Shown: positions 9,598 to 21,350, numbered from the stretch's first letter. The stretch is DNA of 64,000 nt from Collybia mongolica (GCA_013420905.1 JAAXNY010000001.1:6758001-6822000); one strand, 5' to 3'. Numbers and translations are program-made. Notes: generated by a model not told the origin, from the letters alone.

Positions 9598-12280
9598 TAA
9601 TGTACTTTATAACTCTGAGCCATATGGCAACAACAGGACTTCATAGCTACTGTCTAGGATAGGTATATAGGATAGAGACCTCTGGCAGAGGATCCTCAGA
9701 GTATTCTCTTTGGATTTCTCTGCTAGGTAAGTAGATAGCCTGTTACCTGACTTCTAAAATATAACTTTGGATTCTTTTGTTAGATCTCATTCCAGCTAAC
9801 CTTGGGTTAGTACAATGCAATGTAGGATTGCTGTTATATAGTTGTAGCAAACTACTGAGTAAACAAAATGTTAATTGAACAAGCATAAAGCCATTGTGCA
9901 AGGCAAGGAAGCACTCTAAAGAGAATTGCAGCAGCAGCCTTGGATGGGCCAGAATTACATGCCTGAATGGGCACTAGGGGTCAGATTCCTTGGAGAAGCT
10001 CACTGCCCAAGGAGAGCAGGCCACTGCTCATATTGCTTTCTTCTTTGGATACTCAGTATGACACAGCCCCTTACAGCCCCCTTCCCTGAGGGGAAACCTA
10101 GCTACCATAACAGGTACCCCCTCTAGCTGCACTTAGGGAAAGTTCACAGTATGTTGAAAGAGATTGCACCTGGATTGTTGTCAAGGAACTGGACTTTGCC
10201 GTTTATAGCCAAGCCAGATCTTTTTTTTTTCCTCAAAATTTTATATACCACCATATGTAATACAGATGCAGCTGTTGTACATGGCATAGTGGTGCTCTAC
10301 AGGGGGAGTCATCCTCAGTAAAAAGACTAGTCAGTATTAGGTGGTCAGGTCTGACTCTAGTCTGGATGTTGTTCTGTGGTCAGTCCAACTTGTGTTCCTA
10401 CCAAGCCAAAATAATTTGCAAAGAGATTCAGGAAATTCTTTTTTTGTTTTTGGTCCTCAGCTTGCTTGAGCAGGTGTTCATGGTAACTGGCATATGAAAA
10501 TAGGTTATTTTTATGAGTTCTTTAGTTTACTAAAGACGAGTTCTTTATCAACCCAGTTTTCGGGCAGAAAGGTGATTCATTCATTCATTGATTCATATTT
10601 CAACACTGCGGGAAAATATTTCCATAATGAGTTTTTTCTTCTCTTATGGCTTTTTACAGCATTTCTCCACAAATACAAAGTATTGTGACATAATTTGCAT
10701 GTATTTGGGATGCTTACATAATGCTTTTGATGATGCCATCAGAATTATGCATATCTAATATTTCAAAGTGTTGTGTTTCAAAATTTATTTTGTGATTTTC
10801 TCCATAACCAGTAAAGCTATTAACTTTGTTTTTATATGTTTGGAATGTACAAACATGGCTCTAAAATTTCCTTGTTGAGCACATTTTTCCCACGGTCTAT
10901 TTTGAGCGAAATATTAGAAATGTCCAGATTCAGCTAGTTTTGAAGGTCTGTGTATTATACCAAAGATGAACAAACATCTTATAACAACAATGTCCCTTAC
11001 CAAACATGACCCTTGTGGGAAATTATCCTAAGCATTGGAAAAATCAACAACTATTACTATATTTACCTGAAATACAAAGAGGATTGAATTCTCTATATAT
11101 TGACATATGTCACATGATCTATTCCATCACATAAGCATACCAAATACATGACAACAATCTGAATGCTCATTTAGTGTCCATGATCCTGGGAAAAGTAACT
11201 TCTGATGGTTTTTGTGCACAGGCATTGCTTGTTTGCTTGGTAACATTTTCCCAGGGTCACATGACCTCTATAAACTATCATCTACATTGTTTCTAGTCAT
11301 TTACAACTTCCTGAATGTGGAATGGACTTATTTCTCCTAAGAAAAGAAATAAAGAACAAGTACCTGCCACACAGTGTGTTGGCCCACTCCACCCAAGTCT
11401 TATTAGTTTGTAAGACCTACTCTAAACAGCTCCAGCTGCTGTGTCATGGCTTCCTTTGCCTTCCTTGCTATATTGCTACTCTAAGCTATACTACTCACCT
11501 TACTCCTCTCCACTGCACAGCCATACCTAAGTTACACCACTAAACAAGGTGGATACATTGATTACACTTTAGAATCAGGCCTATAATGGTTTTTGTATAT
11601 TGTGAGTCTTGAGACTGATCAATTTTATTGGTCAGACACTAAAGCTTTCATTGCAATGGCTCCTTTGATCCCTTGCCACAATTGTATAAAAATACTGTAC
11701 TGCTCAAGTTCACTTTGCCATCAAAATTGACAACTGTAAGAGGCAGCATTGCCACAAGCATTACTGAAGGAAGAGTGATGTGTATGGTAAGATCAACCAT
11801 GTAGGGAAGGGGGCACTAGGGGCACAGGCAGCTTAATCACACAAGAGGTACCTGTCCTAAGTGATTGCAAAGGTACTAGCCCATAAGGGGTGACACCATC
11901 TATGTAGGTACATCATAGGATAAACTATGGATATATTATGGAAGCTGATATGAGCCCACTAGGGCTCTGCAATGATCCAGGGGTAAGCCATCATTGAGGA
12001 GGTATGGTACTAACTGCAAAAGGGGGTAGGGGGTGTGTCACAAGGTATATAGATTGTGCCAAGGTAGTTTCAAGGCACCAGTAGCATATGAAGTCAGATA
12101 TATGATAAGTGGGGAATATCTGAGCAACTAGATTGGGAATGAACTAGCATTTCCCTTACAACAACACCATATTCCCCTTGAATGACTATCTCCAAGACAT
12201 GGTAGAGATGGTATAAGGTAGTGAAACTTGTAAGCTTTCCATTCCATTGTATATATTACAACTTAATGATGACATTGCTA
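9598..12280. other. 2.7 kb AT-rich stretch without a recognisable gene
   Basis: No ORF of more than about 73 codons and no coherent exon chain. The part at 10,650-11,330 has a few short motifs reminiscent of the mariner inverted repeat (for example GCTTACATAATG near 10,711) and could be an old relative, but the match is too short to call. Probably decayed transposon sequence. Confidence 0.5.
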
Positions 12281-12288
12281 CCTTTTAG
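12281..12288. repeat. 8-bp target duplication CCTTTTAG, left copy
   Basis: Identical to 32325-32332. When the element is cut at these duplications, the two 24-bp ends align without a gap (20 of 24 match), which supports the boundaries. Eight-bp duplications are, to my knowledge, described for Zisupton elements of the KDZ group. Confidence 0.75.
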
Positions 12289-12550
12289 CAGTACTTCACA
12301 CTCCCCCACATCCTGCAGAGGATTCTGATTGGAATCCAGAGGAATGCAGGAAGATTTTGAAAAAGTTTTAAAACAGAAAATTCCTTTGAGGAATTCTGCA
12401 ATATTCTGCTCGGATTCCACTTGGAACACAGAATTCTGATTGAAATCATTGGAATTCCACAGAATTTTGAGGAATTTCTTACAAAGTGTGGAAGAAGAAA
12501 ATTCTCAAAGGAATTCCGCAACATTCTGCTTGGATTCTGATTGGAATTCA
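12289..12550. repeat. Left end of the KDZ-type transposon: TIR plus subterminal motif array
   Basis: After the 24-bp TIR, words such as GATTCTGATTGGAAT, GGAATTCC and GCTCGGATTCC recur many times within 250 bp, in both orientations. Similar words fill the right end. These look like transposase-binding sites (inference). Confidence 0.7.
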
Positions 12551-12612
12551 TAAGTTTTAAGTCAAAACAGTCAATAAAGTCAACAGTATATCTAACATTT
12601 TGAAGTACTAAA

Positions 12613-14929
12613 TTACTCTCTTTCAGCCTGTCTTTTTAAAATCTGTTGAGTATGATAAAAAAGCATAACATGGATAAACCAATCAAAGTTTTCTCCAGTC
12701 ATTCTTTTCATGATAGATTCAAATCCACTCAACCATGCATTGAGTTGTTCACAAGCCTGTTTTAAAAGTAATAAATATTAAAGTGTGTATAAACAATACT
12801 TACTTGTGTATTGAATGCACACTTGTAGTAAGGATTGCCTTGATTGTCCTGAGCCACAACAACAAGATTTGGTGCAGAACCATTCAAGGGTGCTGGATTA
12901 CACCATTTTTGACACAAGCAATCTGAAGTATGATGATTCTTATAATGATAAACATCAACAATTAATCTTGATGTATCCAGCCAATCATTGTAAATGGGAT
13001 TGGCAAGAGCAGTTCGAAGTACCAAGCAAGCTTTGTCAATGCAGATATAGGATGGTCGAGTTTCTTTCTCAGGATAAACTTTATTTAAAAAGTTGAGAAT
13101 ATTGGTTGGAGATTCAGAACAAGCAAATTTTGTCCAAGCTACCACAACACCACAAGGTTTGCATATAGTTTCAACACAGTAGAACCAAGCAGCAGTAAAG
13201 TAATTTGATTGTATAGTGGTATCATTATTATCTTCATCATGTGGCTGAATATAAGATCTTTGTTGTGGTTGCCAAGGTTGATTCTCATTTGCAGCTCTTT
13301 GCAATACTCTGCAAGCACCAGAAAAGTTATCCCGAGTTTGTCTTTGAACATGTCTCTGCCAGTCTGGCTGATGTTCAGCACAAGCCTGAGTGCCATGAAT
13401 TTTTCCAGTATTACAGTTTTTAACATGACATTTATCACCATATTCAATGTCATGCTCATGGCAAAAGACACCTCCACACATGTTGAACAGTAATTGTGAA
13501 CAGTTTTCAAAAGCACAATGTTGTACACCCATAACAATGCCATCCATGACAATCATATTACATATGCCAGGATTTCCAAGAGGATTAACAAAGTTAACAA
13601 GTGGTAGATTTTGATTGGTAGCATTTTCCACTGCCCATTGTTGATCAAGAGCAGCATCAAGAGCAAATTCACCCATTAGAACAGGAACAGGAGCATTTTC
13701 ATCAACATTAACAACAGCAGCAGGATCATCTCCAGTTAAAAATTCAGCACGTCGTTTATATGGTTGAGTACATTCAGTACAAACATGATCAGTAGCCAAA
13801 GCAATTTTTCCATCTGAGCATAGTTCTTGATATGCTTTTTGAGTTACTTCTTCAATAGAAATATTATCATCCCGAACCGGGGTTTGGTCAGATGCAGCAG
13901 CAATCATGCAAGTGGACTCTTCAACAAACACTTTCCAGACCTGCCGATGGCTCAGATTTAGTCCAGAATTGGCAAAGCTATTGTTCCAAAACTCCATATA
14001 AGCTGCAGTAGATCCATGAAAGCTATATATGGCATTTAGAACTGTTTTGCCAAAAATGCAATCAACCCAAAGTGCTTGACCAGCTTTAAGATATGGAGCT
14101 GACTCCAAATATAATCGTTTAGCTGAGTTGTTGTCAAGTGATTGTTCATGATCAGCATAGTATATAGTGTTGCATTTGAAACATTTCCCAGAAACAATAT
14201 AGGCTTGATCATGAATAGTAGTGCCTTTGATAAGTTTAACACGAGGAATATCAATGTTCTGAGTTTCATGTTTGAGTACATGAAAATTGCAAGATATTGT
14301 CAAGCACACAGGTGTACAGTGGCTCAAAAAACTGCCCCAATGTTTGTACATTTTTGAAAGATCAATATGGTATGAAGTGCTGACATAAGCAGGGGACCTG
14401 GGGTAATTATGTAAGATACTATGACATCGTGGCTTTCCAATGGACCCTGGATCATGTGATTTGGATCAGTATTTGGAGCCAATATATATATTGGTTCAAT
14501 AGCAGCATGAGAAACAGATTTGAGTTTGCCTTTGAATTCATTATTTTTCTGCACAGGATACAAGTGTAACATTTGAGCAAATCCATCAAGTTGTTTGCTC
14601 AAGGCATTAATTCTGCTTTGTTCATTTTTTTCTTTAAACATGCTTGTTTCAGGAAAAAACAATGATGCATCATTGCCTAGCAATTGTATCATGATAAAGG
14701 CAAGAGAAGTCATCCAACCAGTGAAAGATAAACAACCAAATGTCATATCTTTAGCATGAAGACTAAGCAAATCTGTGTTGTTGGTCATTGTGAGCAAAGC
14801 CATAAGTACAGTACTCAGTGGAATTTCAGAATTGAAATTCTCTGATACAAAGATACTGAATTCCTGAAATGAAATATCAGGAAACCTTTGTTCAGGATTA
14901 TAAGCACAAGTGACTGGCAGCCATGTCAA
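12613..14929 (-). pseudogene. CxC5/CxC6 KDZ-type transposase-like gene with one frameshift
   Basis: Resembles the agaric proteins annotated as CxC5/CxC6 cysteine cluster associated with KDZ transposases. The N-terminal exon is followed by a CxC-type cluster (GKCFKCNTIYYADHE, near 14,180), then YSFHGSTAAYMEFWNN. A second Cys/His cluster (CHEHDIEYGDKCHVKNC, about 13,460-13,420) is followed by IDKACLVLRTAL, DVYHYKNHH and a C-terminal exon with CEQLNAWLSGFES. A 47-nt intron (12757-12803) joins the last exon, which stops at 12613. At 14392-14395 a C4 run on the coding strand must be C5 to keep the frame (ITPGP then PAYVSTSYH), so a 1-nt deletion or base-call error breaks the gene. No ATG is visible at the very 5' end; another exon may exist upstream of 14929. 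MDG, IDKAC, and CEQLN are candidate D, D, E catalytic residues (inference). Confidence 0.75.
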
Positions 14930-16392
14930 TGCCAGAATGATCCAAAATCAAAATGCAAGCAGAGATCTCAGTCCAGAGCCAAAAGAATGCCACAGCTAGC
15001 CATGAAGAACAGAATGCATACAAGGCCTGTAATATACTACTAAAAGTTAAACAAAAATACAAACAAAAGTTTATCAAATTGTATCAACTTACTACTTCTT
15101 TGGTTTTACAGCTTTTGAACTTTGACCCTTCTTCCCCATTTTAGGTATGTTCTCTGCATCACGCCCTCCAGAACTTGGTTCCACAGCCTTAGACTTGCCC
15201 TTCTTTTTGCTAAACTGTTTCTGCACTTCTTCAACCTTTTCATCATCCTTGGACTTTTTCAAATCCTTCCCCTGCCCACACAAAAACTTGTGCAGTGATC
15301 CAAGGTTATAATCATCTGCAGAAAATCCCCAAGTTTCTTCATCAGAAAGACGGTCTTCAGTATTTTCCAACCAGTCTATCAGAGCTGGATATTTCTCAAC
15401 AAACTTGAATGGTTCATAATTTGAATAGAAATAAAGGGTTGAAGCAAAGATTCCTTTCAAATCAGCCAGTTTGGCAGCACCTTTCCAGGTGAGAGCATCC
15501 TTCATTTTCTTCATCATTGTATTAGCATGACAGAATTCTTTGTACTTTGCATATGCATAATGCAAAGTATGGTTGCCATGATCCAGATAGAAGTGTTCAA
15601 TCTCCAACTGCATAATCATAGATTGCTGAACAGATGTGAAGCGAGCAACTATGTCAGACTCAGATGTGTTGTTTGATGTAGATGGTTCAGTTTTAGAAGG
15701 CACAGAAACAGTTGGAACAGAAGAAGTTGGAACTTGTGTGAAAGTTGAGGATTCAGATGATTCAGTCTAAAAGTGTTTTTATCAGAGATATACTTCAATA
15801 AATAAAAGTAGTAAAACTTACAAATAAATGCAAAACATATCCATGATCATCATACTTCCAATCCACCATATCATCATCTGAAAGTGCAGCACTGTAGCGA
15901 CCCTTAATGTCCCAAGTTTCTTGATTTGTGTATACATAAATCCAGTGATTGTCATTCTTAATAGGCGAGTATAGATTGCCCAATTTGTAAAGAACAGGAC
16001 CAAGGGAACTGTTAACTGGAATCTGGATAGTCATAGAAGACTTCATAGCCCTTGGATTACTATGCTCAGATTCCATAGACTTATACACATGAACAACACC
16101 CTTGACATTGGGTGGTGCAACAGGTTGGTTATCTTCAAAATCAGCATGGTTCATAGCATTCCCCAATGCCTGACCACAAATGAAACCACCCACAGTACGA
16201 GATGCACCCTGCAGAGAATTCAAGTCTCCACCTACAGTGTAAGACAAACTCAAATCTGCACCATGAGGAGACATATCAATATCCTGGGGCTCAACACCAC
16301 CTGGAGATTGCATTTCTATGTCTACACTATGCTTAGGCGGGGTACGTGGTTCTACATTCTCAGATGATGGGGGTAGAACATCCCCAGACACA

Positions 16393-16528
16393 GAAACTGG
16401 GGGCACAGCCTCCCCAAGACCAGAAACTGGGGGCACAGCCTCCCCAAGACCAGAAACTGGGGGCACAGCCTCCCCAAGACCAGAAGATGGGGGTAGAGCC
16501 TCCCCAAGACCAGAAGATGGGGGCAAAG
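16393..16528. repeat. 30-bp minisatellite inside the companion gene
   Basis: About four and a half copies of a 30-nt unit (GAAACTGGGGGCACAGCCTC...), encoding a ten-residue repeat of the SGLGEAVPPV type on the minus strand. The first copies are identical; the later ones vary in two or three bases. Confidence 0.85.
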
Positions 16529-17131
16529 CCACAAAAGACTGATCTAAAGAAATAGAAACTAAATGTATGATTTGTAGAATCAGAATAAGTTTAACAGGTG
16601 TTATAAAATAAAATCTTACTGTTAGTACCAGCAGGTGATGGGGCACGGGAGATGGCGCAGGATGGGGCAGCCGACGAAATATGAAAAACACCATGGGAGG
16701 AAGGGCCATGGGCAGAGGCGGTGCAGGAGGTGGAGGGGGCATGAGAGGCCGTGGCGGAGAGGCCAGGGGGGGCATGGGAGGTGGAGGGGGCATGAGAGGC
16801 CATGGTGGAGGGGGCATGAGAGGCTGTGGTGGAGGGGGCGCAGGAGGTGGAGGGGGCGCGGGAGGCCGTGGTGGAGAGGCCAGGGGGGGCACGGGAGGTG
16901 GAGGGGGCACAAGCGCCATTGTCACTGCCCTGGGTGTTCTTGTCATTGTCCCGGTTTTCCTCAGTGTCCTCCTCGTCCCCATCTTCCTTGTCCCTGTCTT
17001 CCTCGTCCCTGCTGGCCTCGTTCCCATCCTCCTCGTCCCTGCTTGCCTCATCCCCATCCTCCGTGTCCCCACTCGCCTTGTCCCCATCCTCCTCGTCCCC
17101 ACTTGCCTCGTCCCTGCTCCTGTCCTTGTCT

Positions 17132-17135
17132 CCGT
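17132..17135. repeat. 4-bp target duplication CCGT of Gypsy copy R, left copy
   Basis: CCGT precedes the TG of the left LTR and follows the CA of the right LTR (31377-31380). Fusing the flanks at one copy restores the companion-gene frame, which independently confirms the site. Confidence 0.85.
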
Positions 17136-18353
17136 TGAAAGGGGGCTCCTGGGCTATAAGTGCGCTGATGCTATGAAATGTAATCTCTCTCACACACACA
17201 CACCAAACCTAACAATCAACACACGAACAGTAGGAATCACCTGTTTTGAGTTCGGGTTCAAGTGCTTAGAAGCACTAAGCTTTGAATAGTACTAGCCAAA
17301 GCCTTTTCCAATGATCTCTCGACGGGTTCGATTTAGACAAAAGCTTCAACACAGGTTCAAAAACCTGCTAGGTATATTTATAATATCTCTCGATCCAATA
17401 GACTGAGTACCAAGTGTACGTTCAATTATTAATGATCCCAAGCGGATCTATAAGTCCAAGCGACTTATCAAACAATACAGTGCCAAGTGCACTAAGGCCA
17501 AGTGCCTAGTAATTCCAACGGACAATACGGTACTAAGTTCCAAGTGAACTAAGTTTCTTTAATTCTGTGGTTCTCCAATCAATTCCAATCAAGACACATT
17601 GAAGCAATCTGATCCTTAATTCGGGCACGCAATAGTGTTTTAACAAATGTGATTTGTATACTCTATAGTCGCGCGAAGTGGGGGCAAGATTCCTTACCTT
17701 AGCGCTACTCATCTACAGTCTATTTATAATGTACAAACTAAATATCATACGGAATTGTAAATTTTACACGGAACCGCACTCCCGCGCGCCAAGGATCTGT
17801 ATTCAATACCAACGCGTCTACTACAGCTTGGTGCGCGCGCCACGCGTGCCAATTATGTTGTTTACTGGTTACTTATCAAATATTGAAAGAGCGGGCTAAA
17901 CTCTTATCAAGTCCCGACCGCGCGCTCCGTTATTTAAAACAGCGCGGCACTGTCGTTTACTCCTCCTGATTGTCCCGGTTGTTATTCACGGTGTCCCGTC
18001 GCTTCCGGTAGTTAACACCAAGTACCCCTGACTAGGATCGGGTTGTGCAAGTCCCGAATTTACAATTACTTCTCCTATTAATGATGATCCCTGGACTAAT
18101 GATATCATACTACAACGGTTACTTATGAACTAAGACACCGAGGTTGTAACCGGGCATGGTGAATAGGACTAATAATAGACCGTACTCATAGTCCTCTGTA
18201 CTGATAGTGTATTATCCATTAGACTAGTTCACTCTGATTAGCCGTCTTGGAGCTCGACTCTAATCCTTTATTACCGCTTACTTGGTTATTAGAAATGACA
18301 CTAATAGCCTTACTTGTCGACTTTATAAGTGCAAACAATTTTGGGCCCTATCA
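17136..18353 (-). repeat. 3' LTR of Gypsy copy R (1218 bp)
   Basis: TGAAAGGGGG...GGCCCTATCA on the plus strand. It pairs with 30161-31376. The differences I could find are all transitions, plus a 2-bp length change in a CA/CT run. Confidence 0.95.
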
Positions 18354-18363
18354 TCTCCCCCAT
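18354..18363 (-). other. Polypurine tract of Gypsy copy R
   Basis: On the minus strand ATGGGGGAGA lies directly before the 3' LTR, which fixes the element's direction as leftward. Confidence 0.8.
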
Positions 18364-18805
18364 ACCACAAATGTAGACTGTCCTCAGTCTCTCTTTGCCG
18401 GCATGTTGGTCCAATACTTCGGGTCTGCACGCGTCTAATCTTTCCGTACAATGTTACAACGGTTCCGCTTTTAGACAGGTAGGCGCGCGATGTTGGGATC
18501 GAGCCCAGAGGTTTTACTTCCCATCAGGATCGTGACAGCTATATACGTCTCCTGAGAGAGTACTTGACATTCGGACATCGCTTTACAGATATTTCAGTCA
18601 TCTGGACATTTTTCTCGTTATGTTTCTGACACTTCAGCAAGAGATCGGTACTCCTGTTTGTCTTTCAGAGCTTCGCAATGCAGGGTTGTGCGTTTTAAAA
18701 AGCTCGCGTCCTTGCTAAGTTTTAGACAATTTGGACTTTATAGCCCATTTCTAAATCTCTTTGCTATCTGCATTGCTCAAACGCTCCAACTCTTTTCAAA
18801 CAGAA
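18364..18805 (+). promoter_or_regulatory. Region between 3' LTR and antisense gene A, probable promoter
   Basis: About 440 bp without an ORF of note. A TATA-like word (CTTTATAGCC, about 18,735) lies about 65 bp before the gene A start codon. The region is conserved in copy L. Evidence for promoter function is positional only. Confidence 0.4.
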
Positions 18806-20750
18806 ATGTCTTCCACTTCCACTTCCGCCATGGCTCGTGCTCTGCGCTCGCCTTCCGTGCTGTCCCTCTCGCTTTCTGCCGCGATTCTGCCGACTGAGGG
18901 CCGTTCCCCCACCATGGTCTATGTGGACCAGCCGATCCCTTCCTTCTCGGACCTCCTCGAAGATGCCGAGGGCGACGTCTTCGTCGCTATGGAGCAAGGG
19001 TGGATTATCATGGCCGAGGAGCTCGCGCCCCATATGGACCACCAAGGTCCCCTTGACCTTGATGACTTGATCGACTTTGTCGATCACTGCTCCATGCTCA
19101 TCGTACGCCCATCTTTTACTTGTTAACTCCTTTTACTTATTTACTGGTCTCAGGATGCCATCACTGGCGTGGTCCGTGGCGCGCGTTTCTCGCTGCCATA
19201 TCCGGCTATCCTCCTCCTGCGCGCGCTTCACCTTCAAGTGATGCGCATCCCAGTTGACGCGCGCGAGGCTTCGTGGTCATCCTGGTGTACGGTTATATCA
19301 ACTGACCTGGGCGCCAACTCCATTCTTCTGGTAAATAACTTGTTTACTTCTTTACTCTGCCTCCCCTTGTCAAGCTGACTACCTTGTTCTTTTAGGGCCA
19401 GGCTCCCACTGTGGAGCAAGTCCTTGACCAGGTGGGGTCGCGCTTCGAGCGCGACAATGGTGACAGTATCTTTCGAGATACTTTCCTTGTCCCGCCTCGC
19501 ATGGTTGGCACGCCGCGCCGTTACCATCAGTACCGGGACAATTGGTCCGCCGCGCCCTTGCCGGCGCGCTCCCCGGTCTTGGTACCTGCGGTTCGTTTAT
19601 CACTGCTTTTTATTACTTTCCTTCAGTGGTTGACTTATTTTAATAGCCCCTCAAGCAGAAGCGTAATGCTGGGTCCAAGGGAAAAGGCCGTGCGGTTCCC
19701 CAGGTATATCCTTTACTTTACGAGTTTCACATTATTGCTGACTTGATTTCAAAATTCTAGTCCGACATGTCGCGCGCCCAGGGGACTGGCAGTGCTTCCG
19801 CGCTGCGTCCCTCGGAAGCAGGCCCGGTATGTCTCTTTCTGAAGTCATTTACGTTTACTCATCTTTATCTCCTTAGTCCTCTGGGCAGCCGCCGGTGAAG
19901 GTTGAAGTCCCTGAGCTTCGGCTCTTCGATGATGAGATCGCACGCCAGTTGGCTCAAGAGGGGTTCGCGGAGTTGTTGCCTCCCGCGGCCCCTTCTCCTC
20001 GTCGGTCGCGTAAGACCACCCGCTCTAGGGATAGGGCTCAGGCGACACGCCGCAAGCACGCGCTGGTTCCCAACCGGGAGCTGACACCGCTACAGTCCCC
20101 TATTACCTCCCTGCTGGCTGACCTTGCGCCGCGGCGCTCTTCCGTATGTTTATTACTACTTTATTTCTTGTTACTGATCATTTTTACTAGGTGGGCTATC
20201 CTTGCACGATGTGCGCCACCCGCGGCGACATTGAGTGCACCTTCAACGGTTGGGGTAAACCGTGCGTTGAATGCGCCACCACCAAGAAGGGGAAGTGCAG
20301 CTTCAGCCTCACTCCCCAGAAGCGCGCTAGGCTTCGTGAGGATCTGGGGCCGATGCTTGGTGCGGGCATTTCTAGTAAGCCATTTTCTTTCTGTCTTTTT
20401 GTTTACTAATGATTTTACTTATTCTACTAGCGGTTGCTGAAGCCTATGCTCAGCTAGGCAACGCGGACTCTCTTGCCGCAGAGGTCATTCAGGCCGCTAA
20501 CCGCGCGCTTGAAATGCGCAACTCCTTGTTGGCGCGCATAGTTGGCACCATCGGTAAGTTGTACGAGGAGGAAGGCCTGGAGGGCCTTCAAAACCTCTTG
20601 CTGACTACGCCAGCCACGGAGAGCGCTCTCCTCTTCTACGCGGATTTCCAGAACCTCCCTTGGCCGCCCTTGGAGGAAGAAGCAGAGGTTGATGACGGTT
20701 CTTCGTCGTCAAGTTCCTCTTCGTCCATGCCTGACAGCGAGGAGGAGTAG
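18806..20750 (+). CDS. Antisense gene A of the Gypsy element: eight exons, Zn2Cys6-like protein
   Basis: Gene on the strand opposite to gag-pol. Exons: 18806-19102, 19154-19330, 19396-19590, 19647-19703, 19761-19826, 19877-20143, 20191-20374, 20431-20750. They total 521 codons including stop, with every intron GT-AG and 46-67 nt long; frame is continuous throughout. The predicted product is about 520 aa. Exon 7 encodes C-x2-C-x7-C-x8-C-x2-C-x7-C with basic residues, close to the fungal Zn2Cys6 DNA-binding pattern but slightly longer in the loops. Exon 6 is basic (RRSRKTTRSRDRAQATRRKH). The C terminus has an acidic Ser-rich tail. I do not recognise the full-length family. A DNA- or RNA-binding regulator of the element is plausible (inference). 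Antisense orientation protects the introns from removal in the genomic RNA. Confidence 0.72.
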
Positions 20751-21350
20751 CCGCGCCGCGCCCCCCCCCCTATGTTTTTTTTTTTTTTTTATCTACTTGT
20801 GTTTTCCCGGGCCCCTGTGCCCTTACATACTACTTATTCCCCCGCCTTTCGTTGGGCTTCAATTTTATTAATTGAAGTCCAACACATGTTTCTACATACA
20901 GTCCCCTGGACTATAAACAGTACAATTGGTTTACCCGTTGTTCTATTGTCTTCATAAGAAAGCTTCTGCCCTTGCCCCGGCTACTTAAGTTATAAATAGT
21001 ACGGTTTAATTCTGGTGCAATTCTCTCGATCATTAAGACCGTGGCGCGATCACTGACTTTTTATAGACAATCTATTTCAATCCTTGTAACCTTGGTAGGT
21101 TTTTTTTTTTTTTTTAAATCGGTTTTGCTTATACCCATCTCCCCCTCAACACTGATAACAACTGTCCCAGTTGTCATGCGGACACTGCCGCGCTCCACAT
21201 GAATTTTTACGGAGCTCCTTTTTCAATTGGGCCCAGTATTTCAATTAGGCACGCGTCTCGGACCTGTTCAGTTGAAATGTATAGATTTTTCTGGGGGTAG
21301 AGCGCGCGCAATGAATGAGAGACTGGGTAGCGCTTCTCTAGTCATAGAGG
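20751..21350. other. Spacer between antisense genes A and B
   Basis: 600 bp without genes. It has a poly(T) run after the gene A stop (about 20,774-20,790) and another at about 21,101-21,115; the first is shared with copy L, the second is much shorter there. Probably the 3' end of gene A and the promoter of gene B. Confidence 0.45.

Larger units (their letters stand above)
15092..17135 (-). pseudogene. Companion gene of the KDZ-type transposon, 3' part (split by Gypsy copy R)
   Basis: The five-exon gene reads from 32063 leftward and is interrupted between exon 3 halves at 17135/31377. Here lie the rest of exon 3 (16620-17131 after subtracting the duplication), exon 4 (15822-16543) and exon 5 (15092-15766). 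Introns are 16544-16619 and 15767-15821. With the other half, exon lengths 293+96+704+722+675 give exactly 830 codons with consistent phases. Exon 3 encodes an Asp/Glu-rich repeat and then a Ser/Ala/Pro-rich stretch; exon 4 has five copies of a SGLGEAxPP-type repeat; exon 5 has a charged region and a basic Lys-rich tail (KKKGKSKAVE). I recognise no catalytic domain. Its place beside the CxC5/CxC6 gene suggests an accessory transposition protein (inference). Confidence 0.7.

Noticed and set aside
10650..11330. Possible decayed Tc1/mariner relative
   Set aside because: Shared words with the element at 7983-9597 are only about 12 nt long, with no ends, no TA pair and no transposase remains.
14324..14415. 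An intron explaining the frame change in the CxC5/CxC6 gene
   Set aside because: The only GT...AG pair around the change would give an 18-nt intron; one missing C accounts for the frame with all family residues kept.
15795..17102. 435-codon minus-strand ORF with GTRRMGTRR repeats
   Set aside because: It is a shifted frame of exon 3 joined through an intron to exon 4. Only the Asp/Glu frame continues across the retrotransposon duplication and matches the phase of exon 4.
16635..17289. Several long overlapping plus-strand ORFs (Gly/Arg-rich, Pro/Cys-rich)
   Set aside because: They are the complement of the GC-rich repetitive exon 3 of the companion gene and run on into the LTR; all frames are open only because of the biased repeat.
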